Shown one piece after another: positions 1 through 9,548 of a stretch of 64,000 bases of DNA (positions are counted from its first letter, which is position 1; each line of letters opens with the position of its first letter). Where the stretch lies: contig JAPFFF010000015.1 in NCBI GenBank assembly GCA_039105265.1, forward strand, positions 372,001-436,000, in the 5' to 3' direction. Under the pieces are notes generated by a model. The model was given only the letters and a program-made list of their open reading frames with translations, searched no databases and was not told the DNA's origin. The position numbers were made by a program, and so were the translations under genes. Source of the DNA: Tritrichomonas musculus. Its lineage: Eukaryota > Parabasalia > Tritrichomonadida > Tritrichomonadidae.

Positions 1-549
1 GCAAAGAATTTAAGAAAAAAATGAGAATAATATGCCTAATTACTCATTTTTGATGAACTAGCAGAAAAAATCGAAGTTTATGAAAATTTTATGCAAAATA
101 TCAGATAAAAATATGATATTATCCATAAACTTGCATATTATGAAGGATATTAATAATAAATATTAATAACATATAAGATTTGAATTTCAAAAAGAAAATT
201 ATGAATTATGATATAATGCATAGGTCATAAAAGAAACTAAAATGGAAGAATTTAATATAATTTTCCCCAATTTCCCCGAGTATGCTTATAATAAATAAAA
301 AATTATCGGCCAAATATTCAATTGAAACTTTCTAAGAATAATTCAAATTTAAAATTTTGAATTAAAGTTTACATTCAAAAAATTATTGGATGAAAAATAT
401 ATAATATCTTAAAAATGTATGGTAAAAATTATTTAAAAATTAGAAATATAAATATAATTAGAAATATAAAGGTTTATAATTAAAATTCATACCAATCCTC
501 CGTAAAATTTAAATTTCTGACACTTTACAAAATTTTAGCACACCTATCG

Positions 550-576
550 CCAAAAGCCCAAGACCTGGGCTTTTGG
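550..576. repeat. Perfect 11-bp-stem hairpin
   Basis: The arms CCAAAAGCCCA (550-560) and TGGGCTTTTGG (566-576) are perfect reverse complements around a 5-base loop. The hairpin is GC-richer than its surroundings. It could be an RNA 3'-end structure or a small mobile-element remnant. No gene directly before it is visible, so its role is unknown. Confidence 0.6.
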
Positions 577-721
577 TGAAATCGGTTATTTGGCTTTTCA
601 TCGTCAATATAAATGAGCTTTTTATTATTATTTTATATGATATATTATACAAATCATACAATTATTTTGAAATATTCAAAAAATAACATTTTTTTACTGA
701 GAAAATCTTATCGATTATTAA

Positions 722-792
722 TATGACTTTTGATAAAACTCATTTAATTCCTCTTTCAAATAATTCAATGGTTTATGACTTTTGATAAAACT
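722..792. repeat. 19-bp direct repeat, two copies
   Basis: TATGACTTTTGATAAAACT occurs at 722-740 and again at 774-792, 52 bp apart. Function unknown. Confidence 0.6.
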
Positions 793-1221
793 AAATTTTA
801 TTAATAAAATTTATTTGACAATAATATGGTTACATTTGGTGATTTTTAAAACCCAAAAAACGTTTATTTCACCAAATTTACAAGCTTATTATATTTAACT
901 CTTTTTGAAAAATATCAAATTCAATATGATTTGAGCAACGACAAATTTAAACTAATAAATAAATACAAATTATTATTTATTTTACGAAAATCAAAATGCA
1001 CTACAAAATATTTTTTTTGAAAAAATAAAATTTCAATCTCTCCTTTTTTCCTTTTTTTAATTTTTTTGTAAGTTGAACTATTGGATTTTCATATATTCAT
1101 AATTCTTTATTCATACAAGGTTCTTCTTATTTCTCTTTGTATTTTAATAAATTAATTATATTGTATTGTATTGTATTTAAATATTATTAGAAAATCATGT
1201 AGTTACCAAATTGATAACAAT

Positions 1222-2074
1222 TATAGCATCTTGTTAAGTCCAAGTTCCATTTTTTTCTTGGCCTTTTAACAGAAATTTTTCACGATGGGTTGGACACTCT
1301 TTTTTTGACCTCAAAAAGTTTCAATATCTCTTCGAATTTTAGCTTTTATTTGGTGATTTTAAAAAATTACTTATCCATTTGATAATCTTTAAAATGGTCA
1401 TTGAAGCAAAAAACTTAATATTAATCGAGTTTTTTTTGACATCACAAACCAATAGATCTCTCTTCGTAAGAGATATCCTTCAAAACTACTAATACCATTT
1501 GATTTTATACATATACATTATCTATTATAAAACATGAATATTTATAATTACTTTGTAGTTAGTCCAGAAAAGTTAATATAATAATTATTTTGAAGTTTTT
1601 TCGATACATGATCATTTCTAACCTTTTATTTTGTAATATTCGATTTCTTCTTTTAATGCTAAATAAAATGATATATTTTGTTTGAACATAACATCAAAGA
1701 TAAAGTTTAGTTTGAAAAATGAATTCAAAAAGTTGAATTAATAAACGGAATGATTCAATTTTGGGCGGTTAGAATATTAATTATAAACGATCAAACTCAA
1801 TATTTTTCTTTTAAAATATATTATATGAATAGGGATTATTATTTAAAATAAGGTTCCGCCATTTATAAAATCAAAAAATTCAAAATGACCATTTTTATAT
1901 CGAAAATAAAATGCGATTATCTAAATTATCTTTGATGATTTTGATTTTTTAAATAGTAAATTATATATAGATATTAAAAATATATCTAAATATAAAATAA
2001 CAGGAAAAAGTCATGAATGGCCTACACATTTTTCAACAAAAAAGAGTGACATTTGGACTTAACAAGATGCTATA
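1222..2074. mobile_element. MITE-like element, hAT-type target duplication
   Basis: A perfect 22-bp inverted repeat marks the ends: 1222-1243 starts TATAGCATCTTGTTAAGTCC and 2053-2074 is its exact reverse complement. The flanks are ATAACAAT on the left (1214-1221) and CTAACAAT on the right (2075-2082). This is a 7-of-8 match, and both fit the nTnnnnAn target pattern known for hAT transposons. The 853-bp interior has no coding frame of note, so it would be a non-autonomous copy. The family call rests on the duplication length and pattern only; the terminal bases are not a textbook hAT end. Confidence 0.6.
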
Positions 2075-2377
2075 CTAACAATATATGAGTTATACTAAAT
2101 TAGAATGCTTTTTATTTATTACTTTTAATATTTATTATCAAATCTATACTCTTTTTGAAAAAGTTGTAAAACCAATCAAACAACTCCCAATCACAAAAAA
2201 AGGAAAATATACTTTGTGATTTAACTACAAATAATAAATCCTGCAAATTTTCATGCATATATAAAATATGCGAAAAATATACAAATAAAAAATATTCTAA
2301 TACAAAATTATTCATATATTAAATAAAATATAGTTATTTTATTAAAAAAAAATGAAATTCACCTTTTATAGAAATTT

Positions 2378-2384
2378 TCATTTT
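2378..2384 (+). promoter_or_regulatory. Initiator-like motif (TCATTTT)
   Basis: TCATTTT matches the parabasalid initiator consensus TCAYWYY. Its A is 10 bases before the ATG at 2390, a typical distance for the very short 5' leaders of Trichomonas genes. Confidence 0.5.
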
Positions 2385-2389
2385 TAAAA

Positions 2390-2776
2390 ATGGAACAAAC
2401 ACAATATAAAAATGTTGAGCTTTATTTTGGCGATTTAAAAGCAAAAATCGTTGCAACTGATGCTCCGAAAACAATCCAAATTTTAGGCTTTGTTCAGGCA
2501 AATCGTTCTACGGAATTTACTTCAATGAATCCAATTTTTATAAGTGAAGGTGAATTTTTGCAATCTCTTGCAATATCAATGGCTAAAAATTCTCTTGATG
2601 CTGTGGCTTTTGATGGAAGAGATTTAATTATTCGGGCTGAAGTTATTATTTCGGAAAATTCTGATGAAGAGAAAGACTATATTCTCTTTTTATGTGTTCC
2701 ATCAAAACCTTTATTTGATCAAGCATCACCTTCATTTAGCTTTCCTGACTATTCTTTGTTTTTCCAAAATACTTGA
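2390..2776 (+). CDS. Hypothetical protein, 128 aa
   Basis: This is a complete ATG-to-stop frame that I do not recognise. The protein is acidic, without cysteine clusters, signal peptide or membrane segment. Its pattern of alternating hydrophobic residues (for example VELYFGDLKAKIVA near the start and DYILFLCVPSKPLF near residue 100) suggests a small beta-rich domain. The start is supported by the initiator-like TCATTTT 10 bases upstream and by the first ATG after upstream stops. Composition is clearly coding compared with the flanks. It faces the convergent coiled-coil gene at 3291-7394 across about 0.5 kb. Small tail-binding or coat-like folds would fit, but nothing in the sequence proves one. 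Confidence 0.7.
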   Translation: MEQTQYKNVELYFGDLKAKIVATDAPKTIQILGFVQANRSTEFTSMNPIFISEGEFLQSLAISMAKNSLDAVAFDGRDLIIRAEVIISENSDEEKDYILFLCVPSKPLFDQASPSFSFPDYSLFFQNT

Positions 2777-3290
2777 TTTTTTATTTTCTGTTTGATACTT
2801 TCCATTGCGATTTATACTTATTACCAATCACCTAATTCCTATCCTATGGTATCAATGCTTTTTACCAATTTTTTTTTTTTTTGTTTGTTTGTTTGCAAAG
2901 TATAAAAATTATAAGTTTTAGATCTTTTTATTGAAAAAAGATGCAAAATAGTAATATATTTATCTGTCTAGGTAGAAATAAAAATTTCTATATGTTCGTA
3001 AATTGAGTTTATTTTTAACATTCTTTTATTTTAGAACAAAATAAATTATTTATGCTTGTTTAAAAAATGCAATTCAATAACTACAATGCTGAGTTGCATT
3101 TCCTTTTTTACATTATGCATTTGAAGGAGCACAGATTTTGGTATCCATGAATTTGAATTACCTTTCAAATAACAAATACGTTATTTATTTTTAAAAATTG
3201 AAAAAAATTTCTCTAATAAATGATTAAAGCTTCATCAATTTAGAAATATTTAAAAAACAAAAATTTAAAAGAAGCAAATAGTTTTTTGTT
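2777..3290. other. Convergent 3' intergenic region
   Basis: This lies between two convergent genes. It holds a long T run followed by TTTG repeats near 2870-2895 and AT-rich sequence. No gene or RNA is recognised. Confidence 0.6.
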
Positions 3291-6200
3291 TTAAATTCCA
3301 CTCTCTTCTTCTTCTTCTTCTTCGATTTTGTATTTGGAAATATTAATTCCATTATCATTCTCATCAATATCATGATTACTATAACTATTTTGAATTGCAA
3401 AATATTGGTCACGAAGAATTTGATTTTCTGCTTTGAGTTTTTCACTTTCTTGTATAAGTTCTAATTCATTTGATATTTGTTCATTCATCTTGGTTTCGAG
3501 AATAGAATTTTCTTTTTGTATATCAGATAAAGATTGATTTAATTCAGAAATCTGTGATTTGAAGCCTTCAAAAACATTTTGAATTTCTTCTCTTTGTGAA
3601 GGTGAAAGACCACTAATAAATTGAGGAGAAAGATCAAGATTCAAATTTGTTGAAATTTCATTGTCTTCATCAATATTTGAATTATTAAATGATCGAGATG
3701 AATTTGCTGTTGAATGAGATATTTCAGCTGCAGATGCTGCAGCTATTGCAATTTCTCTAGCTTCGGCTTCAGCTGCGACAGCTTCATCTAATTGACTTTC
3801 GAGATGATTAATCCGGGTTCTTAGTCCACGATTTTCTTCTTCATAACGATCTACAATTTGACTCTCATTTTGAGAAAGTTCTTCTATTCGCTGAACAAGT
3901 TCTGAATTTGTGGCTTCAAGCTGCAGAACTTTATCAATAAGTTGAGTGTTACTATAGCCATTTTTATCATCATCATTTTCATTTTTATTACTACCAGGAG
4001 AGCTGATACCAAATTTACTAATTATTTCTTTGAGTTCCGCATTTTCACGTTTAGTTGTTCGATATTCAAAAAGTGAAGGAGAATATGATGAGCTTTTTTT
4101 ATCATCATCGCTATTATTATTACCAGTGAGAGATCCTTTTTCGTCATCTGTTGCTGATGAAGCAGATGAAGCATTTCTTATCGTATTAATGACAGATCTC
4201 ATCTGCTCAGTTTTTTCTTTCAACATTCCAAGCGAGTCAATATCATCATTAATAATATCTTCTTCATCGACGGAAATCAATGATCGAATACTATTTTTTG
4301 GACTTTTAGTTTTGCTATTAATACTTTGGTTTTGTGAATCTTCATTTTGATGTATGAAATTTGTATTCAGCTGATTATTATCATCAGGTTGATGTAATCC
4401 GTTACTTTCTTGTTGCACATCTTTTAATCCATTATTCCGAAAATCCATTAAATTTGATAAATCTTCTTGAAATTCATCATTTTGCTCTTTTAACTGATCA
4501 CTCTCTGAATGATCGAAATTCTTATTTGAATTACTATATTCATCATTTTCATCAAAATCGTTTCCCTCATTGTTCAAGTCCAGATGAATTTCTTTTTCAC
4601 TAACATTTTCACCTTCATTAGAATTCATATTTAGCTGTTTAAGGAAAAAATCTTCATCTTGACTTTTAGGACTTTCATTTATATAAGGATTCTTCTTAGA
4701 TTGATATCCCGAGCTTGTTGGTGTGGATGCGCGCAAAATTAATTCTTCTATAGCTTCTTCTTCTTCTTCCTCTAATTTTGTTTTTTCATTGTTAATATCG
4801 TCATTTGAGTCTGAACGAAGTAAATCTTCTGATGCATTTTGAATCAAATCATTTTCATTATTCTGCACTTCTTTTTGCTCATATAAAACTTCATTGCTGT
4901 TATCGTCATTCCTAGCTTTGATTTGCTCAACGTCATCATCGTTAATAGATTCTTCTTCCTCTTGTTGATTGTAATTTAAAATATTATCATTTATTGATTC
5001 CTCTTCATTTGAGTCTTCAATTTTCATAATATCATCATAATTTATAGATTCTTCTTCATCTTGATTATCAAAGTTCTCAGAATCATTTGTTTTAAATACA
5101 TTTTCTTTTTTGGTTTGCTCGTCAGTTCCAAACATTTCTAAAATAGATTCTTCTTCTTTTTGCTCACCAAAGCTAATTGCATTATTATGTGAATATTCTT
5201 TTTTAGCTTGATCATTAATATCAGCAATATCATGCATTGATTCTTCCTCTTCTTCCTCTTCATTTTGCTCATTAAGATTCAAGATATTATTAAAAGAGTA
5301 TTCATTTTTAAATTGCTCTTCAATATCAATAATATCATTATTAGATTCTTCCTCATTTTGATTTTGGACATCAATCAAATCTTTTTCAGACTCTTCTTCT
5401 TTTTCACTTAAATCATTATTTTGATAATCTTCTTCAAGAATAATGTCATTATCAACAACTTTTTCTTCTTCTATTTCTTCTTTTATTTCAGTAATCATTT
5501 GGGAGTCTTTGCCATCTTTCTTTTCAGGTGACTTATGAGCAAATTTTGCAGCGATAACTTTAAGGTCTGGATTTTCTTGGATAATTCCAATGATTGATTC
5601 ATCTTCAATATAACTTGGAATATTTGAATAATTATTACGATGATTTTCATCATTTACATGCTTTTTGGGGACTTGGTCATGATTGCTGAACTGTCCATCT
5701 ATTTTTTGTTGTTTTTTAATTGATCTTAAAATGCTATCTTCGTCAAAAGTTGAATAACTTGAATTACTATCATTTTCATCATCATTAGTATTAACATTAA
5801 TTTGATTATCGAAATAAAATTCTGGGCTTCTATCATTACTGCTTTTATTAGCATCATTATTAACATCAAATAAGTCGTCAGATTGTTGAATTAAATTAGA
5901 CATTAAACGACTTTGAATTATTACAGAATCTGTATTGTCAATATTGCTAATCATTGATTGCGTATTAATTTTATCAATTTCTTTCTTTAATGCTTCATTT
6001 TGCGATCTTAATTTCAAAACTTCCTTGACTAAAGAATCATTAGTCATTGAATTTAATAATGAAATATCATCTTCATTTTGCGTTGATTCGTTAATGTTGC
6101 TGCTGTTATTTTCATTTATATTAGAAAGACTTTGAGCTTGCTTCAATTGCTGGTTTTCTTTTTGCAAAGCTCGAATTTCATGAAGAAGAGTGTCAGAAGC

Positions 6201-7394
6201 AAATGTTGTTGAATTTCTATTTTCTAAATTTTCTTTCATTCTATTATTTTCAGCTTGCAATTCGTTTAATTGATAAGTGAGAGAATTGTTCATTTGGGAG
6301 ACTTTGTTAAAAGATTGAAGTTTTTGAAGTAATTTCTGATTTTCAATTTCGCATTTATTTTTCTGTATTTGAAGTTGTTTTATTTTTTCATCTCTCGCTT
6401 TCAGTTCTTCTTGAAGTTTTGAGTTTTTTGGTGACGATGAAATTTGAGATTCTTGAAGAGAAAAAATTTGCTTCTTGAAATTTATATTTTGATTTGATAA
6501 CTCTTGGTTTTGATTGAGTAGCAAAGCATTTTGCTTTTTCAAATTTTCAATTTCATTTAAAAATTCTTCGGTATGATCATCAAGATCATCATTTTTGCCT
6601 TCATTGTTCAAATCATGAATTGACTCATATTCTTTTATACGTATTCTCAATGAATTATTTTCATTTATCTTATTTTTGAGCTCTTCTTGAGTTAAACGAA
6701 GTTTATCTTGCATACCCTTAATGTGACCCCCAAATGCTGTTTCCATTTGCTTATAACGATTTGTTATTCCTTTTAATTCTTTCAAAGATTTTAAATCAGA
6801 GTAAAGTTGATAAATAATTTTATCTTTTTCTTCTGTACAATTTTGGAGTTGTGATATTTCCTCTTTGCACAATTCAAGTTCACGTTCAGCAATTTCTTTC
6901 CTATTCTTATGAGAGTTAATACGATGAACTGCTTTTCTGAGCTTTTGATTAAGTTGCAATAATTCATCATCTTTTTTTCTAATTGAATCTCTGAGAGCTG
7001 AATTTTGGTTTTGAAGGAACTCAGCAGGATCCAAGTCGTCTTGAGTGTTACCAGAACTAGCGCTATATCGATTTGAGTGAAATTTATGCGATGTTGATTG
7101 CTTTTCTATACCAAAATTGTTTAAATCGGAATTTTGAAAAGGAGACTGACTTTTTGGTGTGTTAGATAGAAATTTATTTGATGTATAATTGTCACGAGTT
7201 AAAGTATTGAATTTTGGTGACTGAGAAAAAGATGTACTAGCAAATTCTGATTGAGAGCTATCTGCTTGATCCTGATTAATAATTTTTCTTGATTTTTTTT
7301 CAGTTTTTGGTCTATTTTGTGGTATTCCTGAAGAGTAATTTTGCCCTTTTGTTATCACATATGGTGTGGAAGCTTGTTTTCTTTGCATCCCCAC
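3291..7394 (-). CDS. Large acidic coiled-coil protein, 1367 aa
   Basis: This is one intact frame starting at ATG 7394; a second ATG two codons in is also possible. The first 120 residues are Ser/Gln/Pro-rich and probably disordered. Residues about 125-480 are heptad-rich coiled coil. Residues about 640-900 form a very acidic region with repeated units built on runs of Glu followed by Ser-Ile or Ser-Met and then Asn/Asp, often after a Gln-Lys/Glu-rich spacer. A second coiled coil follows at about 1190-1340, including an Ala/Glu-rich helix. The protein ends in a Glu run before SGI. There is no motor, kinase or membrane domain. Such architecture is usual for cytoskeletal, centrosomal or Golgi-tether scaffolds, but the role is unknown. 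It is transcribed away from the next gene at 7920, on the same strand. Confidence 0.85.
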   Translation of the reverse strand: MGMQRKQASTPYVITKGQNYSSGIPQNRPKTEKKSRKIINQDQADSSQSEFASTSFSQSPKFNTLTRDNYTSNKFLSNTPKSQSPFQNSDLNNFGIEKQSTSHKFHSNRYSASSGNTQDDLDPAEFLQNQNSALRDSIRKKDDELLQLNQKLRKAVHRINSHKNRKEIAERELELCKEEISQLQNCTEEKDKIIYQLYSDLKSLKELKGITNRYKQMETAFGGHIKGMQDKLRLTQEELKNKINENNSLRIRIKEYESIHDLNNEGKNDDLDDHTEEFLNEIENLKKQNALLLNQNQELSNQNINFKKQIFSLQESQISSSPKNSKLQEELKARDEKIKQLQIQKNKCEIENQKLLQKLQSFNKVSQMNNSLTYQLNELQAENNRMKENLENRNSTTFASDTLLHEIRALQKENQQLKQAQSLSNINENNSSNINESTQNEDDISLLNSMTNDSLVKEVLKLRSQNEALKKEIDKINTQSMISNIDNTDSVIIQSRLMSNLIQQSDDLFDVNNDANKSSNDRSPEFYFDNQINVNTNDDENDSNSSYSTFDEDSILRSIKKQQKIDGQFSNHDQVPKKHVNDENHRNNYSNIPSYIEDESIIGIIQENPDLKVIAAKFAHKSPEKKDGKDSQMITEIKEEIEEEKVVDNDIILEEDYQNNDLSEKEEESEKDLIDVQNQNEEESNNDIIDIEEQFKNEYSFNNILNLNEQNEEEEEEESMHDIADINDQAKKEYSHNNAISFGEQKEEESILEMFGTDEQTKKENVFKTNDSENFDNQDEEESINYDDIMKIEDSNEEESINDNILNYNQQEEEESINDDDVEQIKARNDDNSNEVLYEQKEVQNNENDLIQNASEDLLRSDSNDDINNEKTKLEEEEEEAIEELILRASTPTSSGYQSKKNPYINESPKSQDEDFFLKQLNMNSNEGENVSEKEIHLDLNNEGNDFDENDEYSNSNKNFDHSESDQLKEQNDEFQEDLSNLMDFRNNGLKDVQQESNGLHQPDDNNQLNTNFIHQNEDSQNQSINSKTKSPKNSIRSLISVDEEDIINDDIDSLGMLKEKTEQMRSVINTIRNASSASSATDDEKGSLTGNNNSDDDKKSSSYSPSLFEYRTTKRENAELKEIISKFGISSPGSNKNENDDDKNGYSNTQLIDKVLQLEATNSELVQRIEELSQNESQIVDRYEEENRGLRTRINHLESQLDEAVAAEAEAREIAIAAASAAEISHSTANSSRSFNNSNIDEDNEISTNLNLDLSPQFISGLSPSQREEIQNVFEGFKSQISELNQSLSDIQKENSILETKMNEQISNELELIQESEKLKAENQILRDQYFAIQNSYSNHDIDENDNGINISKYKIEEEEEEESGI

Positions 7395-7919
7395 ACAATA
7401 ATAATATTAAGAAAAATAAACGGTCTTGTTTTTAACGAAACAAAGAGTTTTTGACTTGATAATTTCGCATTTATTTTAATTATTTCATTAAATATATTTG
7501 CAATGCTTTTTAAATTCAATTTTGTCAATATTTCTCTATGATGGTATTTCAATATACTTGATACCCATATTTTTTTTTATATTTTTACATTGATCTTCCA
7601 AATCACCAGCAATATTTACTTGAAAACTTGCTTGCAATTAGTATTTATTGCATAGATACTGCTTTTTTATATAAGAGATTTTTAAAATATAGTATACTTA
7701 TTATAATTAAAGAATAATAATAATAAAAACAGAATCATCATTAGGAAAAAATCAATATAATTCATTATCAAAGCAAATAAAAAATTTTCTGTATATTACT
7801 ATATTGTAATATTACAAATTTTCCTTGAAAAAGAAAAATCAAATTAGCCAATAAAATATTTATTCATTTCTATATATATATTATAAACAAGAAGGCATTA
7901 CATTAAAATGAAAAAACAT
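7395..7919. other. Intergenic region
   Basis: AT-rich sequence between two minus-strand genes. It should hold the promoter of the 3291-7394 gene and the 3' end of the exonuclease gene. No other feature is recognised. Confidence 0.6.
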
Positions 7920-9449
7920 TTAAGAATTATCCTTGAAATAGATCCAGCATATCCCACGACGGCATCTTTCAAATTCTTCTTTTCTTTCTGGATCTTTTCC
8001 AGGATGCTGAAACTTTGGGTCAACTGTTTTAATGTCAACAGATAATCTTTTTGGATTACCAGTTCCAGTATAAACAACAAGAGCGCTCATTGGCAGTATT
8101 TTTTCTAATACTTCTTTCAGATATTGATCATATTTAAGAACAATATCATGAACTGTTTTATCATCAATATTTTCGCTTTTTGAAAGTTCATTGAAATGAA
8201 GGAGTGCTAGAGCTGGCTTTTCATTATTAATGAAATTTAAGCAATTTTGAAGCCTTTCATCAGGATTATCATCAAGCATACAAACAACTTTCTCATCTAT
8301 ACCATTATAATCAACTTCTTCATAAGGAGCAAAATATGTAATTTGGGCTAAACTAGTTTTTAAGTTTTGAAACAAAGTAGGAATTTGCGGTTTTACTTTT
8401 TCTGAATGTACAGCCACTTTTAAAGCATGTTTGATAAGTTCAAAAGAAGCCCTCGCATCATCGATACTATCATGGGATCCTGGCTGATCACGAAATGGTT
8501 TTTGAATATATTTTTTGTATAATTTAGCAAGTGATGGTTTATATGGATACTGACAATCGTGATTGAATATAATTGAAGAATCGATAACTCTTTTGTGAAT
8601 AAGTTTCATTGACCTAAAATCATTCTCAAGTGAGTGGCCGATAATGATTGTTTCTTGTGAAGCAAAAGAAGAGAGTGCTTTGACAGTTTCATACGATGTG
8701 AGCTTGGCATCTTTAAGGATATCTGGTGTTATTCCAGAGCATTCAGTACGATAATCTATTACATCACCAACAGGTTTAAAAAATTGATCTAAAACAACAG
8801 TACCATCTTCTTTTGTAACTGATAATCGAGCACACTCATCACCAAATTCTGTTTCAATCATTTCGCAATCTAACGCAATTGTATCGAGAGATCCATCAAA
8901 TTTCTCAGGCAGCTTTTCGTATTCTTGAACGTCAAGCGAGGTTAAAGGCTCTAAACCAAAATGCTGACACCTTAGTTTTGATGAGTGATGAGGAGGAGTT
9001 TCGTCAAGAGGGAATCCACAGTCATAAAGATCATCAATTGAGCATACCATTTCTTCATAAGATTTGAATATTTTTTTTGCTTTTTGCGTTTTAATTTTTC
9101 CTATAAATGAATGAATTCCAGAAACCAATTGGCCTGACTTTGCTGGCGATTCAACAGTTAATGGAAATCCATTTCCCTCAATTTGAGCGAAAGTTGGCAT
9201 TATTTCTTTATATTGATTAAAAATCGAATATGTTAGCCCATCTAAAAATAAAATATTTACTGATTTTATTTTTTGCGGATTACTAATTTTAAGCCATTTC
9301 GGAAAATATTTTTTTGTGAAAATAAACATAACAAAATCAGCCAAACGCTGTGGCCCAATAACAACTTTATCTGTTGTTGGTATTTTTGTTTTGATTATAA
9401 CACTTGAATCTTTGATAATATCTTCAACATTGATTGTTTCAATACTCAT
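7920..9449 (-). CDS. RNA exonuclease, REXO1/REXO5 (DEDDh) type
   Basis: A 509-aa protein. Residues about 190-345 form a DEDDh 3'-5' exonuclease domain: exonuclease I motif LDCEM (Asp194, Glu196), motif II GHSLENDF (Asp277), and motif III with His326 and Asp331 in the stretch SHDSIDDA. This arrangement is that of the Rexo/Rex1 family, which trims the 3' ends of rRNA, tRNA and other small RNAs, mostly in the nucleus. The N-terminal 190 residues and the C-terminal 150 residues lack a motif I can name; some family members have RNA-binding modules there. The gene is divergent from the coiled-coil gene starting at 9549, with only 99 bp between the start codons. Confidence 0.9.
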   Translation of the reverse strand: MSIETINVEDIIKDSSVIIKTKIPTTDKVVIGPQRLADFVMFIFTKKYFPKWLKISNPQKIKSVNILFLDGLTYSIFNQYKEIMPTFAQIEGNGFPLTVESPAKSGQLVSGIHSFIGKIKTQKAKKIFKSYEEMVCSIDDLYDCGFPLDETPPHHSSKLRCQHFGLEPLTSLDVQEYEKLPEKFDGSLDTIALDCEMIETEFGDECARLSVTKEDGTVVLDQFFKPVGDVIDYRTECSGITPDILKDAKLTSYETVKALSSFASQETIIIGHSLENDFRSMKLIHKRVIDSSIIFNHDCQYPYKPSLAKLYKKYIQKPFRDQPGSHDSIDDARASFELIKHALKVAVHSEKVKPQIPTLFQNLKTSLAQITYFAPYEEVDYNGIDEKVVCMLDDNPDERLQNCLNFINNEKPALALLHFNELSKSENIDDKTVHDIVLKYDQYLKEVLEKILPMSALVVYTGTGNPKRLSVDIKTVDPKFQHPGKDPERKEEFERCRRGICWIYFKDNS

Positions 9450-9548
9450 CCAATTTTTATGATGAACTTTTTCAATTTATCATAGAAAATTAAGCTATGA
9501 TGCCGTTTATTAAATTATATAGAAATTAAAAAATCAAAAATTTTCAAA
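9450..9548. promoter_or_regulatory. Short shared promoter region of a divergent gene pair
   Basis: Only 99 bp separate the ATGs of the exonuclease gene (minus) and the coiled-coil gene (plus). All start signals for both must be here or just inside the genes. A TTTTCAAAATG string overlaps the plus-strand start and resembles the TCAAAA strings before other genes in this window. Confidence 0.5.

Larger units (their letters stand above)
1..1221. other. AT-rich intergenic DNA
   Basis: No convincing coding region is seen on either strand: stops are frequent and there is no extended coding-like composition. The stretch holds one strong hairpin (550-576), a 19-bp direct repeat (722 and 774) and long A/T runs. 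The left neighbour gene, if any, lies outside the window. Confidence 0.7.

Noticed and set aside
2112-2315. Minus-strand open frame of 67 codons
   Set aside because: Phe/Leu/Ile-rich text of AT-rich non-coding DNA, with no domain; it lies next to the MITE and before the promoter of the 2390 gene.
3224-3445. Frames overlapping the tail of the 1367-aa gene
   Set aside because: Shadows of the real gene in another frame.
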